A DNA stretch of 64,000 bases from Cellulophaga fucicola (GTDB lineage Bacteria; Bacteroidota; Bacteroidia; Flavobacteriales; Flavobacteriaceae), in contig NZ_FPIY01000003.1 in assembly GCF_900119145.1 (NCBI RefSeq), forward strand, positions 462,245 to 526,244, in the 5' to 3' direction. The translations under genes were made by a program, and so were the position numbers. The notes beneath the pieces are model-generated. The model saw only the letters and a list, made by a program, of their open reading frames with translations, was not told where the DNA came from and did no database searches. Within the stretch, counting starts at the first letter, position 1. Each line of letters opens with the position of its first letter. Shown here piece by piece: positions 10,814-20,303 of the stretch.

Positions 10814-12352
10814 ATGAGTAAAGATAATTTAGATAAGCTGTTCCAAGAAAAGTTTAAGGACTTTGGAGAATTGCCAGACGACAAAGTTTGGCAAAGGCTA
10901 GAGGCGTCTTTAGACGAAAAGAAAAAAAATAGGAAGGTTATTCCTATTTGGTGGAAGCTTGGAGGAATAGCTGCTGCTCTTGCATTGTTGTTTTTTGTAA
11001 TTAACCCTTTTGAAAAAGTGGAGAATGTAGCGCCTGCGATTACAGATACAGAAAAGATAGAATTAAACACAGATGGCCAGGTGGTTAAGGAGTATGTGGC
11101 ACCTAAAATAAAAACAGAAGAAAAACCACAGGAAGATGCTACAGGTTCAGGGGTAATAGAAAGTGTAGATGATATAGAAATTGCTACAACTAAAAATGAT
11201 AAAGAAAAGATTGGTGCTGGGAAATCTTTAAAACAAGAAGCAAGTATATCTAATAATAGCTTAACAAATGGTATGGCTGTAAGCTCTACTATAGATTTAA
11301 CTACTATTATGAATTCTTCAGGTGAAAACAATGTTGGCGGCAGTAAAAATTCATCAACCAATATGGCAATGTATAAAGATACTGTTGGGGTAGCATCAAT
11401 CTTTAATCAAGAAATAAATAAGAATGGAGCTTTGCATAAAGACGTTGCTTCTAATGTAGATTCTAAAGAATCATCAATCTTACAAAAAAATAAAGACCTA
11501 ATCTTAGATAAGAACAAAAGTGGAGCTGTGGTGAAGCAAGATACAATTGTTAAAAAATCTATCTATGATGAAATAAGGGAGAATGAAGAAGAAGATGCTA
11601 TAGTGGCTAATAAAGCTAATAAATGGTCGGTTGGGGCTAATGTAGCACCTGTGTACTTTAACTCTTTAAAAGATGGGTCTCCTGTAGATCCTAGCTTTGT
11701 GTCTAATTCTAAATCGGGTAATGTTAATATGAGTTACGGCGTTACTGTAGCGTATGCGGTAAGTAAAAAACTAAGTGTTAGGTCTGGTGTACATAAAGTA
11801 GATTATGGTTTTAATACCAATAATGTGTTTTTTAAATCTACTTTTAGTCCAGAACATAACAGTATGGTTAGTACTATAGATTATGATGCTGGTGCAGAAA
11901 GTATTGTTGTAGAAACTAATAACGACGCGCTTTCTGCTCCGCAAAATATTAAGTCAGAAGAGTATAGTTACGCTGCTAAGAGTACTTCTAGAGAAGGTAC
12001 AATGGTGCAGCAATTTGGATATATAGAAATTCCGCTAGAACTTAATTATGCGCTTACAGAGGGTAAGTTTGGAGTTAATTTAATTGGGGGTGTTAGTTCT
12101 TTGTTTTTGGTAGATGATTCTATTTCTTTAGAGTCAGATAATTTAAAAACCAAAATAGGGGAGTCTAGTACTATTAATAGTTTAAACTTTAGTACCAATG
12201 TTGGCTTTGGTCTTAATTATAACTTTACAAAAAAAGTTAGATTTAATATAGAGCCAATGTTTAAATATCAGTTAAATACGTTTTCTAATAGCTCGGGAGA
12301 TTTTCAGCCTTTTTCTATGGGCGTTTATAGTGGTCTTAGTTTTAAGTTTTAG
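10814..12352 (+). CDS. anti-sigma-like outer-membrane beta-barrel protein
   Basis: A 512-residue protein with an N-terminal cytoplasmic segment (about residues 1-45; LPDDKVWQRLEASLDEKK), one membrane helix (about 48-66), a long charged periplasmic linker, and a C-terminal outer-membrane barrel-like domain from about residue 275 ending in GLSFKF. Genes of this design regularly follow ECF sigma genes in Flavobacteria, so it probably controls the upstream sigma factor. The role in sigma control is inferred from the position and the N-terminal shape. Confidence 0.72.
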   Translation: MSKDNLDKLFQEKFKDFGELPDDKVWQRLEASLDEKKKNRKVIPIWWKLGGIAAALALLFFVINPFEKVENVAPAITDTEKIELNTDGQVVKEYVAPKIKTEEKPQEDATGSGVIESVDDIEIATTKNDKEKIGAGKSLKQEASISNNSLTNGMAVSSTIDLTTIMNSSGENNVGGSKNSSTNMAMYKDTVGVASIFNQEINKNGALHKDVASNVDSKESSILQKNKDLILDKNKSGAVVKQDTIVKKSIYDEIRENEEEDAIVANKANKWSVGANVAPVYFNSLKDGSPVDPSFVSNSKSGNVNMSYGVTVAYAVSKKLSVRSGVHKVDYGFNTNNVFFKSTFSPEHNSMVSTIDYDAGAESIVVETNNDALSAPQNIKSEEYSYAAKSTSREGTMVQQFGYIEIPLELNYALTEGKFGVNLIGGVSSLFLVDDSISLESDNLKTKIGESSTINSLNFSTNVGFGLNYNFTKKVRFNIEPMFKYQLNTFSNSSGDFQPFSMGVYSGLSFKF

Positions 12353-12449
12353 ATTCTTTTATAGAATATAAAAACCTTATCAAAGGTATTTTATGTAGGT
12401 TTATTCTTATTTTTATATTATATTTTAACATTTCTTAAATATTATCAAT

Positions 12450-13037
12450 ATGAAAAATCTTTTAAGCTTTTTACTATTTGCACTTATTTTTTGGGGCTCT
12501 TATGCTCAAAAGAATAGCAATGAAGCAAAAGACATTATTTCTTATGTTGTAGCAAAAGATACATTAGTAAATAAGCTTGAGGGCATTGCATTGTCTAATA
12601 AAATTAAAAGTGGTGTAATAACTAAGCAGAATAGTATTGCTTATGCAGCGCAAAAAAAGTCGCTAGAATTGAGGGTTTTTAAAAAGGCAGATAATGACGC
12701 TTTTAGGTATTATTTAGAGATGGATTCTAAAAATAATAATAGGTTAGCAAAGTACTTGTCCAAGGAGATTGTTACTAAGGTAATTAAAAGCATACCAGAA
12801 AATAGTATTCATAATATAATAGACTTAAAAGACAAGGGTATTGTTGCTTATGATAAAGAATCTGTATCTGGCAGATGTCATTCATTTTCTGACCCTATAG
12901 AAATTAGTTCCAATAGGTATATTGTTTATCATTATTTACTGCTTAATATGGATTCTTGGATTAATGAGTTTATTATTTATAAGATTATTAATGATGAAAT
13001 TCAAATAGAAAAAACTATTGAAGTTGAATACTATTAA
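12450..13037 (+). CDS. hypothetical secreted protein
   Basis: A 195-residue protein with a clear signal peptide (about residues 1-19, ending SYAQ). The mature part is mixed alpha/beta with many lysines and no recognised domain. It lies 98 nt downstream of the anti-sigma/barrel gene and is convergent with plsC. A function cannot be assigned. Confidence 0.6.
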   Translation: MKNLLSFLLFALIFWGSYAQKNSNEAKDIISYVVAKDTLVNKLEGIALSNKIKSGVITKQNSIAYAAQKKSLELRVFKKADNDAFRYYLEMDSKNNNRLAKYLSKEIVTKVIKSIPENSIHNIIDLKDKGIVAYDKESVSGRCHSFSDPIEISSNRYIVYHYLLLNMDSWINEFIIYKIINDEIQIEKTIEVEYY

Positions 13038-13111
13038 AAATAGTATTATTGTTACTATACCCTTTCTGCTTAAAAAAGAGATGAAAATTTATATGTTAGT
13101 GATATATCTGT

Positions 13112-13870
13112 CTAAAATGATATACCAGTTGGTTTTTTGCTTTGCAGCTCTTTAAGTATAACGTTTCGCACGTCTTCTCTTAATGTTGCTTTATGTTCTT
13201 CATCTAACTCCTTGGTTTCAAAAAAAGAATGAATTTTTACGCGTAGTAAGCCTGGGCTTCCGCTAAAAAAAGTAAAAGAAAATCGTTTTTTACAATCTAA
13301 AAATGTCATTGGTACAATTGGTATTTTGTGAGCAATTGCCATTTTAAAAGCGCCATCTTTAAAAGCGTCTAATATAACGTCTTCTTCTGGCACACCGCCT
13401 TCAGGAAAAATACAAATACTAAGTCCTTGTTTTAATCTTCTTTGTGCACGCATATAAACACCAGTTCTACTTTTTGTATCGCTTCGGTCTACCATAATAC
13501 AAACACGTTTGTAAAAGAATCCAAAAATTGGAATTTTAGACAACTCTTTTTTGCCAACAAAAACAAACGGATTTCTACTTACGCGTAGCATTAGCATAAT
13601 GTCTAACATACTTGTGTGGTTTGCGACTAGCATGTAGCTTTTGTTTTTTTCTATTTTTTGTTCTCTTTTTACTTGTTGTGGGCAACCCATACCTAGTAAA
13701 ATTGGTCTAGCCCAAAGGTTACGTGCCAACCAAAAAAAATAGGGGTACCATTTTTCTTTAATACAGAATAGAAATAGAAAGGGGAAAAACAATATTATAG
13801 GTAAAGCAACAAGAATGTAAAACCAAATACGATATAATAAGTGTCCAATGTTTTTAAAAAAGGTTAGCAT
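13112..13870 (-). CDS. plsC: 1-acyl-sn-glycerol-3-phosphate acyltransferase
   Basis: A 252-residue PlsC-family acyltransferase, which makes phosphatidic acid from lysophosphatidic acid at the inner membrane. The catalytic HX4D motif reads NHTSMLD, and the acyl-acceptor motif FPEGG lies further on. Hydrophobic segments in the first 60 residues anchor it in the membrane. It is divergent from trpS. Confidence 0.9.
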   Translation of the reverse strand: MLTFFKNIGHLLYRIWFYILVALPIILFFPFLFLFCIKEKWYPYFFWLARNLWARPILLGMGCPQQVKREQKIEKNKSYMLVANHTSMLDIMLMLRVSRNPFVFVGKKELSKIPIFGFFYKRVCIMVDRSDTKSRTGVYMRAQRRLKQGLSICIFPEGGVPEEDVILDAFKDGAFKMAIAHKIPIVPMTFLDCKKRFSFTFFSGSPGLLRVKIHSFFETKELDEEHKATLREDVRNVILKELQSKKPTGISF

Positions 13871-13982
13871 AGGTTCAAAAATAGCAATTAAATAAAACTA
13901 AGGTTAAAAAAGTTTACTTTTTACGTAAAAAAGATGATATAAAACCAAAAGTCAAATCTTGGTCTATTATTCTATTTTGTGC

Positions 13983-13990
13983 TACCTTTG
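13983..13990 (+). promoter_or_regulatory. trpS promoter -7 box
   Basis: TACCTTTG matches TAnnTTTG exactly and lies 24 nt before the trpS ATG. A TTG about 21 nt upstream could serve as the -33 element. Confidence 0.6.
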
Positions 13991-14014
13991 ATTTTTACAA
14001 TTATTTTAAACAAA

Positions 14015-14983
14015 ATGGCAAGAGTTTTAACAGGAGTACAGAGCACAGGAGTGCCACATTTAGGTAATATTTTAGGAGCAATTATGCCAGCTATAGAAAT
14101 GGCTAACGACCCTAAAAACGAATCTTTTCTTTTTATAGCAGATATGCATTCGCTAACGCAAATAAAAAACGGAGAAGAATTACGTAACAACACTTACGCA
14201 GTTGCTGCTACCTGGCTTGCTTTTGGTTTAGATATAGATAAAACAGTTTTTTACAGACAGAGTGATGTTCCGCAAACCACAGAATTGTCTTGGTACTTAA
14301 GTTGTTTTTTTCCGTACCAGAGGTTAACCTTGGCACATTCTTTTAAGGATAAGGCAGATAGGTTAGACGATGTTAATGCAGGTTTGTTTACGTATCCTAT
14401 GCTTATGGCTGCAGATATATTGTTATACGATGCTGAGGTTGTACCGGTAGGTAAAGACCAAATGCAGCATTTAGAGATTACAAGAGATGTTGCATCTAGG
14501 TTCCACGCGCAACTTGGAGAAACATTTGTTTTGCCACAGGGAAAAGTACAGGAAGAAGCTAAGTTTATTCCGGGTACAGATGGTGATAAAATGAGTAAAA
14601 GTAAAGGGAACTTAATTAATTTGTTTCAGACTGATAAGAAGTTGCGTAAACAAATTATGGGTATTCAAACAGATAGTACTCCAATGGAAGATCCTAAGGA
14701 GCCAGAAGGTGATAACGTGTTTGAATTGTATAAAGTATTAGCAACTCCAGAACAAGTTGAAGAAATGCGTGCTAATTACAAAGGTGGTAATTATGGTTAT
14801 GGTCACGCAAAGCAAGCTTTATACGAGGTTATTGTAGCTAAATTTGCTGATGCTCGTGAAAAATATGATTATTATATGAATAATCTAGAAGAGATAGATG
14901 CTGCCTTAGCTATAGGCGCTGCAAAAGCTAGTGCTGTAGCAAATGGGGTATTAGAAAGAGTAAGATCTAAAATTGGATATTAA
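14015..14983 (+). CDS. trpS: tryptophan--tRNA ligase
   Basis: A 322-residue class I aminoacyl-tRNA synthetase that charges tRNA-Trp. The HIGH-type motif is TGVPHLGN (about residues 11-18), the KMSKS motif is in GDKMSKSKGN (about residue 202). The ATG at 14015 is chosen because MARVLTGVQSTG is the conserved start; the longer frame begins inside the promoter. Length is normal. Confidence 0.96.
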   Translation: MARVLTGVQSTGVPHLGNILGAIMPAIEMANDPKNESFLFIADMHSLTQIKNGEELRNNTYAVAATWLAFGLDIDKTVFYRQSDVPQTTELSWYLSCFFPYQRLTLAHSFKDKADRLDDVNAGLFTYPMLMAADILLYDAEVVPVGKDQMQHLEITRDVASRFHAQLGETFVLPQGKVQEEAKFIPGTDGDKMSKSKGNLINLFQTDKKLRKQIMGIQTDSTPMEDPKEPEGDNVFELYKVLATPEQVEEMRANYKGGNYGYGHAKQALYEVIVAKFADAREKYDYYMNNLEEIDAALAIGAAKASAVANGVLERVRSKIGY

Positions 14984-15015
14984 TTTTAGATCCTACTCCC
15001 TTATTGTTAAGTAAA

Positions 15016-15771
15016 TTACTTTTCAATAGATAGTAACTCAACATCAAAAATTAAAGTGGCGTAAGGAGGTATTTGGCCTCCTGCTCCTCTTTCTCCATAG
15101 GCTAAGTCTTGCGGAATGTAAACTCTCCATTTAGAGCCAACTGGCATAAGTTGTAAAGCTTCTGTCCATCCTTTTATAACTTGAGAAACTCCAAAAACTA
15201 TTGGTTCTCCACGTTCTATAGAGCTATCAAAAACAGTTCCGTCTATAAGTTTTCCTTCGTAATGCACTTCTACTTTGTCGTCTGCAGTTGGTTTTTTACC
15301 ATCACCCATCTTTAAAACCTTGTATTGTAAACCACTTTCTGTAGTTGTAATACCTTGTTTTTTTACATTTTCAGTTAAAAAGAGTTTGCCTTCTGCACTT
15401 AACCTTTCTGCCTCTCTTTCTTTTATTTCTGTAATGCTTTTGCGTATGTAAGACTGTGCGTCTTCTTTAGATATTTGTTCGTTTCCTTCCAATGTTTCTT
15501 GTAAAGCAATGGCAAAAATGTTGTAGTCTATAGATTCTACTCCAACTTGTTTTAAGCTATTTCCTATTTCAACAGCAAAAGCATAGCTAAACTTGTGTAT
15601 ACTATCATTTAAATTTACTTCTTTGGCTTTTTTAATTTGATTTAATTCGTTTTTAAGCGAAGTGGCTTCAGTTTTTAAAGCCGCAACTTCTTTAATTAAA
15701 TCCTTCTTTTTTTGAGCAAAACCAGCAACACCTATAAAAAGTGCTATTGCTACAACTAATAATTTTTTCAT
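15016..15771 (-). CDS. FKBP-type peptidyl-prolyl cis-trans isomerase
   Basis: A 251-residue periplasmic isomerase with signal peptide (about residues 1-19, ending GFAQ), a coiled-coil dimerisation part (about 25-140, FKBP_N domain) and a C-terminal FKBP domain with the active-site pattern YEGKLIDGTVFDSS, GWTEALQLM and IPPYATLIFDVELL. It resembles FkpA/Mip-type chaperone-isomerases. It is convergent with trpS. Confidence 0.92.
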   Translation of the reverse strand: MKKLLVVAIALFIGVAGFAQKKKDLIKEVAALKTEATSLKNELNQIKKAKEVNLNDSIHKFSYAFAVEIGNSLKQVGVESIDYNIFAIALQETLEGNEQISKEDAQSYIRKSITEIKEREAERLSAEGKLFLTENVKKQGITTTESGLQYKVLKMGDGKKPTADDKVEVHYEGKLIDGTVFDSSIERGEPIVFGVSQVIKGWTEALQLMPVGSKWRVYIPQDLAYGERGAGGQIPPYATLIFDVELLSIEK

Positions 15772-16051
15772 TTTTGATATATAATTTAATGCGAAAATAA
15801 CTAAAATCTGTAGGATTCTTACATTTGTGCGTTTCTATACTCTAAAAACATAAAACAAACCATTTAGTTTGTGATGTAAGTTAAAAGCGAAGTAAAAAGG
15901 GCTGTTTGGTAGGTGTATTGTTGTGTTTAATGGGTAAATGCCTGTGTTTACACAATGCACGACTGGTAAATCACTATTAGCAAACTGACTAGTCTTTTTA
16001 TAACACGTAATTTTTTAGTAATAATTATAGAATTTGTAAGGTTTTAGGTGT

Positions 16052-17155
16052 TTACAAAGCTTCAAACAGTTTTCCGGGTAAAGGTCTAATTACACCTTTC
16101 ATTTCCATTTGTAATAAAGTAGATGAGGTTTTAAAAACAGGAATACTACAAGCTAGCGCAATACTATCTAATAGTTGTTTGCCTTCTGCTTGTAGGTAAT
16201 TATGTATTTTCTGTTCTGTATCGTCTAAATCTACAAATAGTTGTTTTTGCACACTTTGTTTTTCTTTCTGTTGGGTATCCCAGCCAAGTAAGTAAATTAA
16301 ATCTGCCGCCGATGTAAGCATATGTGCCTTTTGCTGTTTAATTAAATTATTACAACCTAGGCTGTACTTATCTTCAGTTCTTCCAGGAACAGCAAAAACA
16401 TCTCTATTGTAACTATGTGCAATGTCTGCCGTAACTAAACTTCCTCCTTTTTCTGCAGATTCTATAACTACAGTTGCTTCACTTAGGCCAGCAATAATTC
16501 TATTTCGTTTTAAAAAGTTTTCTCGTTCTGGAGTGCTAGAACTCCAAAATTCAGTAAAAAATCCACCATTTTTTTCAATATCTAAACTGTATTTGCTGTG
16601 CACCTTTGGGTACATTTGGTTTAATCCGTGTGCCAAGCAACCAATTGTTTGTAATCCGTGTTTTATTGCTTCTTTTTGTATACAGATGTCTACACCGTAT
16701 GCAAAACCACTAACGATAACAGGGTTTAAAGGTGCAATGTCTGCGATAAATTTTTCGCAAAAGGCAGTGCCGTAGCTTGTAATTTTACGCGTGCCAACAA
16801 CACTAATAATTTTTCTGTTCTTTAAATCTATATTTCCTCTTTTAAATAAAATTATTGGAGCATCTATAGCGTGTTTTAAATAATCTGGATAATCGGCATC
16901 AGTAAAATAAATTACTTCAATGTCGTTCTTTTTTATAAACTGGCATTCTTCTTCAGCAGCTTCTAAATGTGATGTGTCATAAATGTTCTTCAGTTTTAGA
17001 GTGCCAATACCGTCTATTTTTAAAAGTTGTTCTTTTGGAGCAGTAAAAATATTGGAAGCACTACCACAATGTGAAATTAATTTTTTTGCAGTTACGCTGC
17101 CAATGTTTGGTATGTTCTGTAAGCGAAGTGTCGCAATTAATTCTGTAGTAGTCAT
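16052..17155 (-). CDS. dprA: DNA-processing protein DprA
   Basis: A 367-residue DprA, which binds incoming single-stranded DNA and loads RecA during natural transformation. It has an N-terminal helix-hairpin-helix/SAM-like part (about residues 15-60), the central Rossmann-like domain with VVGTRKITSYG and SGFAYGVD, and a C-terminal winged helix (about 310-367). It is divergent from the HU/SPOR gene. Its presence fits with an organism able to take up DNA, relevant to the cassette-rich region further right. Confidence 0.93.
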   Translation of the reverse strand: MTTTELIATLRLQNIPNIGSVTAKKLISHCGSASNIFTAPKEQLLKIDGIGTLKLKNIYDTSHLEAAEEECQFIKKNDIEVIYFTDADYPDYLKHAIDAPIILFKRGNIDLKNRKIISVVGTRKITSYGTAFCEKFIADIAPLNPVIVSGFAYGVDICIQKEAIKHGLQTIGCLAHGLNQMYPKVHSKYSLDIEKNGGFFTEFWSSSTPERENFLKRNRIIAGLSEATVVIESAEKGGSLVTADIAHSYNRDVFAVPGRTEDKYSLGCNNLIKQQKAHMLTSAADLIYLLGWDTQQKEKQSVQKQLFVDLDDTEQKIHNYLQAEGKQLLDSIALACSIPVFKTSSTLLQMEMKGVIRPLPGKLFEAL

Positions 17156-17259
17156 TTAGGTGGTTTCTATAGTTAGGTGCAAAATACAATAAATAAAATG
17201 TTAATAAAAAGTTAGACAAAGTGTTTAAAGCATGATGATTTTTTACAATATTTGTCACA

Positions 17260-18207
17260 ATGCGAACAGAACATTATATTGAAGAATTATTATATAGGTA
17301 CAACTGTGTTGTAATACCAGCGTTTGGGGCTTTTTTAACGCAAAAAAGAGCTGCGCAACTAGATGAAAACACCAACACATTTACGCCTCCAAGTAAAGTA
17401 GTATCATTTAACCAGCAAGTAAAATCTAACGATGGCTTGTTAGTAACTTACATAGCAACTGCAGAAAAATCTACTTACGAAGTAGTTTTAGAAGAGTTGA
17501 CAAAAGAAGTAGAGCATTGGAATAGAATGCTAAAACTTGGTCAAAAAATAAAATTTGGATCTGTAGGTGAATTGTCTTTAAATCAAGATGATAAAATTGA
17601 ATTTATACCTGCAAACAAAGTAAATTACCTTACTACTTCTTTTGGATTGTCGTCTGTTGTTGCATCACCAGTAACCAGAGAAGTTTTAAAAGAGGAAGTT
17701 GTTACCTTAGAGCAAGAAGTTCCGTTTATTATAACTCCGGAAAGAAGAAGAGAAACTACATTTAGACCATTGTTAAAATATGCAGCAGTAGCATTATTGG
17801 CTATTTCTACAGGATTAACAGGTTTGCGTTATTATAATACTACTGTTGCTATGCAAGAAATTGCACAGCAAGAAGCCCAAGAGCAAATATCTAGAAGTAT
17901 ACAAGAGGCAACATTTTTTAATACAGCACCATTAGAATTACCTTCTTTATCTTTAGATATTATTGCTAAACCAGCCTCTCAAGAGCATTTTGTAATTGCC
18001 GGAGCGTTTAGAATAGAAAAAAACGCAAACAGAAAAATAGAAGAGCTTAAAAAAGAAGGTTACAATGCTAGTTACGCAGGCGTAAACAAATATGGTTTAC
18101 ACCAAGTTGCTTATGCTAGTTTTAGTGAGGTAAACGAAGGCTTAAAATTTCTTAACAAGATAAAAACAACTGTGTCTGCAGATGCTTGGATGCTTTCTGT
18201 AAAGTAA
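17260..18207 (+). CDS. HU (CCDC81-like)/SPOR-domain membrane protein
   Basis: A 315-residue protein. The N-terminal about 130 residues match the bacterial HU-CCDC81 domain pair (MRTEHYIEELLYRYNCVVIP, then GQKIKFGSVGELSL). One membrane helix lies at about residues 173-190, and the C-terminal 75 residues form a SPOR domain (FVIAGAFRIEKNANRKIEEL) that binds denuded peptidoglycan. The design suggests a link between a cytoplasmic HU-like domain and the septal cell wall. Family membership is clear, the role inferred. Confidence 0.85.
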   Translation: MRTEHYIEELLYRYNCVVIPAFGAFLTQKRAAQLDENTNTFTPPSKVVSFNQQVKSNDGLLVTYIATAEKSTYEVVLEELTKEVEHWNRMLKLGQKIKFGSVGELSLNQDDKIEFIPANKVNYLTTSFGLSSVVASPVTREVLKEEVVTLEQEVPFIITPERRRETTFRPLLKYAAVALLAISTGLTGLRYYNTTVAMQEIAQQEAQEQISRSIQEATFFNTAPLELPSLSLDIIAKPASQEHFVIAGAFRIEKNANRKIEELKKEGYNASYAGVNKYGLHQVAYASFSEVNEGLKFLNKIKTTVSADAWMLSVK

Positions 18208-18237
18208 AATATTTTCTTTTTTAAAGTAAAAGCACAG

Positions 18238-18245
18238 TATCTTTG
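18238..18245 (+). promoter_or_regulatory. promoter -7 box of the thioesterase gene
   Basis: TATCTTTG matches TAnnTTTG and lies 22 nt before the ATG of the acyl-CoA thioesterase gene. Confidence 0.55.
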
Positions 18246-18267
18246 CGCAAAATTTAAAAAAGAAGAA

Positions 18268-18777
18268 ATGCATACACCTAAAGATAGTAGAACAGTTATG
18301 ACAGATTTGGTTCTCCCTAGTGAGACCAATCCGCTAAACAATTTGTTTGGTGGCGAACTGTTAGCTCGTATGGATAGAGCTGCTAGTATTGCTGCACGTA
18401 GACATAGTAGACGTATAGTTGTAACTGCATCTGTAAACCACGTAGCTTTTAATAGATCTATTCCTCTTGGTAGTGTTGTTACTGTAGAAGCTGCCGTTTC
18501 TAGAGCTTTTAAGACTTCTATGGAGATCTTTATAGATGTTTGGATAGAAGATAGGTTTAGTGGCGAGAAAACAAAAGCTAACGAGGCTATATATACTTTT
18601 GTTGCTGTAGATGATACAGGAAAACCTACAGAAGTACCAGCGCTAATTCCTGAAACAGCATTAGAAGTGGAACGTTTTGAAGCTGCTTTGCGTAGAAAGC
18701 AATTAAGTTTAGTATTGGCAGGGAAATTAAAACCCAACGAAGCAACAGAACTTAAAGCTTTATTTGTAGATAAATAA
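18268..18777 (+). CDS. acyl-CoA thioesterase (hotdog fold)
   Basis: A 169-residue hotdog-fold thioesterase of the YciA/BACH type that hydrolyses acyl-CoA to free acid and CoA. The motif TNPLNNLFGGELLARMD (about residues 19-35) contains the catalytic Asn/Gly-Gly segment, followed by VTASVNHVAF. Length is normal for the single-domain form. A bidirectional terminator follows. Confidence 0.9.
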   Translation: MHTPKDSRTVMTDLVLPSETNPLNNLFGGELLARMDRAASIAARRHSRRIVVTASVNHVAFNRSIPLGSVVTVEAAVSRAFKTSMEIFIDVWIEDRFSGEKTKANEAIYTFVAVDDTGKPTEVPALIPETALEVERFEAALRRKQLSLVLAGKLKPNEATELKALFVDK

Positions 18778-18845
18778 TAATTGGTATATTTTTTTTAACC
18801 TCTTAATTTAAAAGGTGTTATTGTTATATATACTAATGGGTATAT

Positions 18846-18881
18846 AAAAAATCGATTTAGATAATTTTCTAAATCGATTTT
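18846..18881. terminator. bidirectional terminator
   Basis: AAAAAATCGATTTAGA pairs with TTCTAAATCGATTTTTT, with T runs on both strands. It separates the convergent thioesterase and SDR genes. Confidence 0.88.
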
Positions 18882-18901
18882 TTTTTGGTTTAATATATGT
18901 T

Positions 18902-19648
18902 TTAATTTCTACCAGCTATTACGCCGCCATCTGTATCCCAAATTGCACCTGTAACCCAAGATGCTTTATTAGATAATAAAAATACAATGCTATTAGCAAC
19001 ATCTTGCGGAGTACCAGTACGACCAATTGGATGAAAGCCATTAAGACCTTCTAATGCTTTTTTAGCTTCGTCTTTACCGCCAAAAACACCGTGATATACT
19101 GGTGTATCAACGACAGCTGGTGATACTGCATTAACTCTAATGTTATCATCTGCTAATTCCATTGCTAAATGCTGCGTTAAAGAGTGTAAACCTGCTTTTT
19201 GCATAGAGTAAGCAGAAGAAGGAGTCATTTTTACTGCTTGTTTTGCCCACATAGAACCCACATTTACAATAGAACCACCTTTGGTAGCTTTCATTTTTTT
19301 AGCCACAGCCTGAGTTAAAAAGAAAAAGCCTCTGTTTAGGTCTAAGTACGAGTTGTAATCTTCTTCATTATGATCTAAAAAAGGTTTTGGATTAAATATA
19401 CCTGAAGCATTAACTAAGTAATCTACATCTTCTAAAGCATCAATAGAACTAACCAATTGTTTTAAGTCTTCACTATTGGTAATATCGGCCTTTATTTTAA
19501 ATAGTTTTGGAGTGTCTTCTATTTTATCGGTATTTCTACCAACTACAATTACACTTGCTCCATTAGCTAATAACTCTTCTGTTGTAGCTTTTCCAATTCC
19601 ACTAGTACCACCAATTACAATGGCTACTTTGTTTTTTAAATCTTCCAT
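18902..19648 (-). CDS. SDR-family oxidoreductase
   Basis: A 248-residue short-chain dehydrogenase/reductase with the cofactor motif GGTSGIGKA (about residues 13-21), the catalytic serine in VNVGSMW and the YxxxK motif YSMQK (about residue 150). The substrate is unknown. A palindromic operator 28 nt upstream matches the one at the adjacent tetR gene, so it is probably repressed by that regulator. Confidence 0.9.
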   Translation of the reverse strand: MEDLKNKVAIVIGGTSGIGKATTEELLANGASVIVVGRNTDKIEDTPKLFKIKADITNSEDLKQLVSSIDALEDVDYLVNASGIFNPKPFLDHNEEDYNSYLDLNRGFFFLTQAVAKKMKATKGGSIVNVGSMWAKQAVKMTPSSAYSMQKAGLHSLTQHLAMELADDNIRVNAVSPAVVDTPVYHGVFGGKDEAKKALEGLNGFHPIGRTGTPQDVANSIVFLLSNKASWVTGAIWDTDGGVIAGRN

Positions 19649-19677
19649 TTTTTTATGTTTTATTGTTAATTACGAAC

Positions 19678-19691
19678 AGACAAGTCTGTCT
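19678..19691. promoter_or_regulatory. TetR operator upstream of the SDR gene
   Basis: AGACAAGTCTGTCT, an inverted repeat AGACA-N4-TGTCT, lies 29 nt upstream of the SDR start. The same 14 bases recur at 20304-20317 in front of the tetR gene. Confidence 0.75.
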
Positions 19692-19709
19692 TTTTTAAAG
19701 CAAATTTTT

Positions 19710-20273
19710 TTATGTTATGATTTGCGAACATATATTTTTTGTTTCTTTTATAGGCCAATTGTCTTGGTGTAAGTGGCTCTCTGCAACTGCACTCTCATAC
19801 AATAGGTATATTTGCCTTGCGTAACTATCAAGGCTTTTGTTGTTTTTAAGTTCTAAATTATCAGCAATTAAATTAGAAATTAAGGCTATAAAATTTTTCT
19901 TTTGGTTTTGTATTTCTCTTCTAATACGTTCGTTGTCTTTTGGTATTTCTGATACCGTTTTTATACACCAACAACCATTAAAATCTTTTTGAAGAAAAAA
20001 TACGTCTAAAAAATCGAACAAGGCAAGAACACGCTGCTCTCCTTTAGGTTTACGTTCGCAAAAGCTTTTTATATCTTTTATAAAAGTAACATTCATAAAT
20101 TCTAGGTAAGCCAAACAAATATCCTCTTTAGATTTAAAATGATTGTAAAGCGTGGCTTTTGCAATTCCAGCTTCAGCTATAATTTCATTTATACCAGTAG
20201 AGTTATACCCATTTCTATAGAATAGGATAGATGCTGTTTCTATTATATTTTGTTTGATCTCTGAATGTTTCAC
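19710..20273 (-). CDS. TetR/AcrR-family repressor
   Basis: A 187-residue regulator with an N-terminal TetR DNA-binding domain (GINEIIAEAGIAKATLYNHF about residues 26-45) and a ligand-binding C-terminal domain. The GTG at 20273 is chosen: the alternative upstream TTG lies inside the operator and upstream of the probable promoter. With the -7 box ending 5 nt from GTG, the message would be nearly leaderless. It most likely represses itself and the neighbouring SDR gene through the two shared operators. Confidence 0.85.
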   Translation of the reverse strand: MKHSEIKQNIIETASILFYRNGYNSTGINEIIAEAGIAKATLYNHFKSKEDICLAYLEFMNVTFIKDIKSFCERKPKGEQRVLALFDFLDVFFLQKDFNGCWCIKTVSEIPKDNERIRREIQNQKKNFIALISNLIADNLELKNNKSLDSYARQIYLLYESAVAESHLHQDNWPIKETKNICSQIIT

Positions 20274-20277
20274 ACGG

Positions 20278-20285
20278 CAAATATA
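20278..20285 (-). promoter_or_regulatory. tetR promoter -7 box
   Basis: Minus strand TATATTTG fits TAnnTTTG exactly. A TTG 21 nt upstream lies within the operator at 20304-20317, so repressor binding would block the -33 element. Confidence 0.65.
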
Positions 20286-20303
20286 GTATATTTTATTTAA
20301 AGT

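Noticed and set aside
15820..15827. TACATTTG promoter-like box on the plus strand
   Set aside because: No plus-strand gene follows before dprA on the opposite strand; in AT-rich DNA such 8-mers occur by chance.
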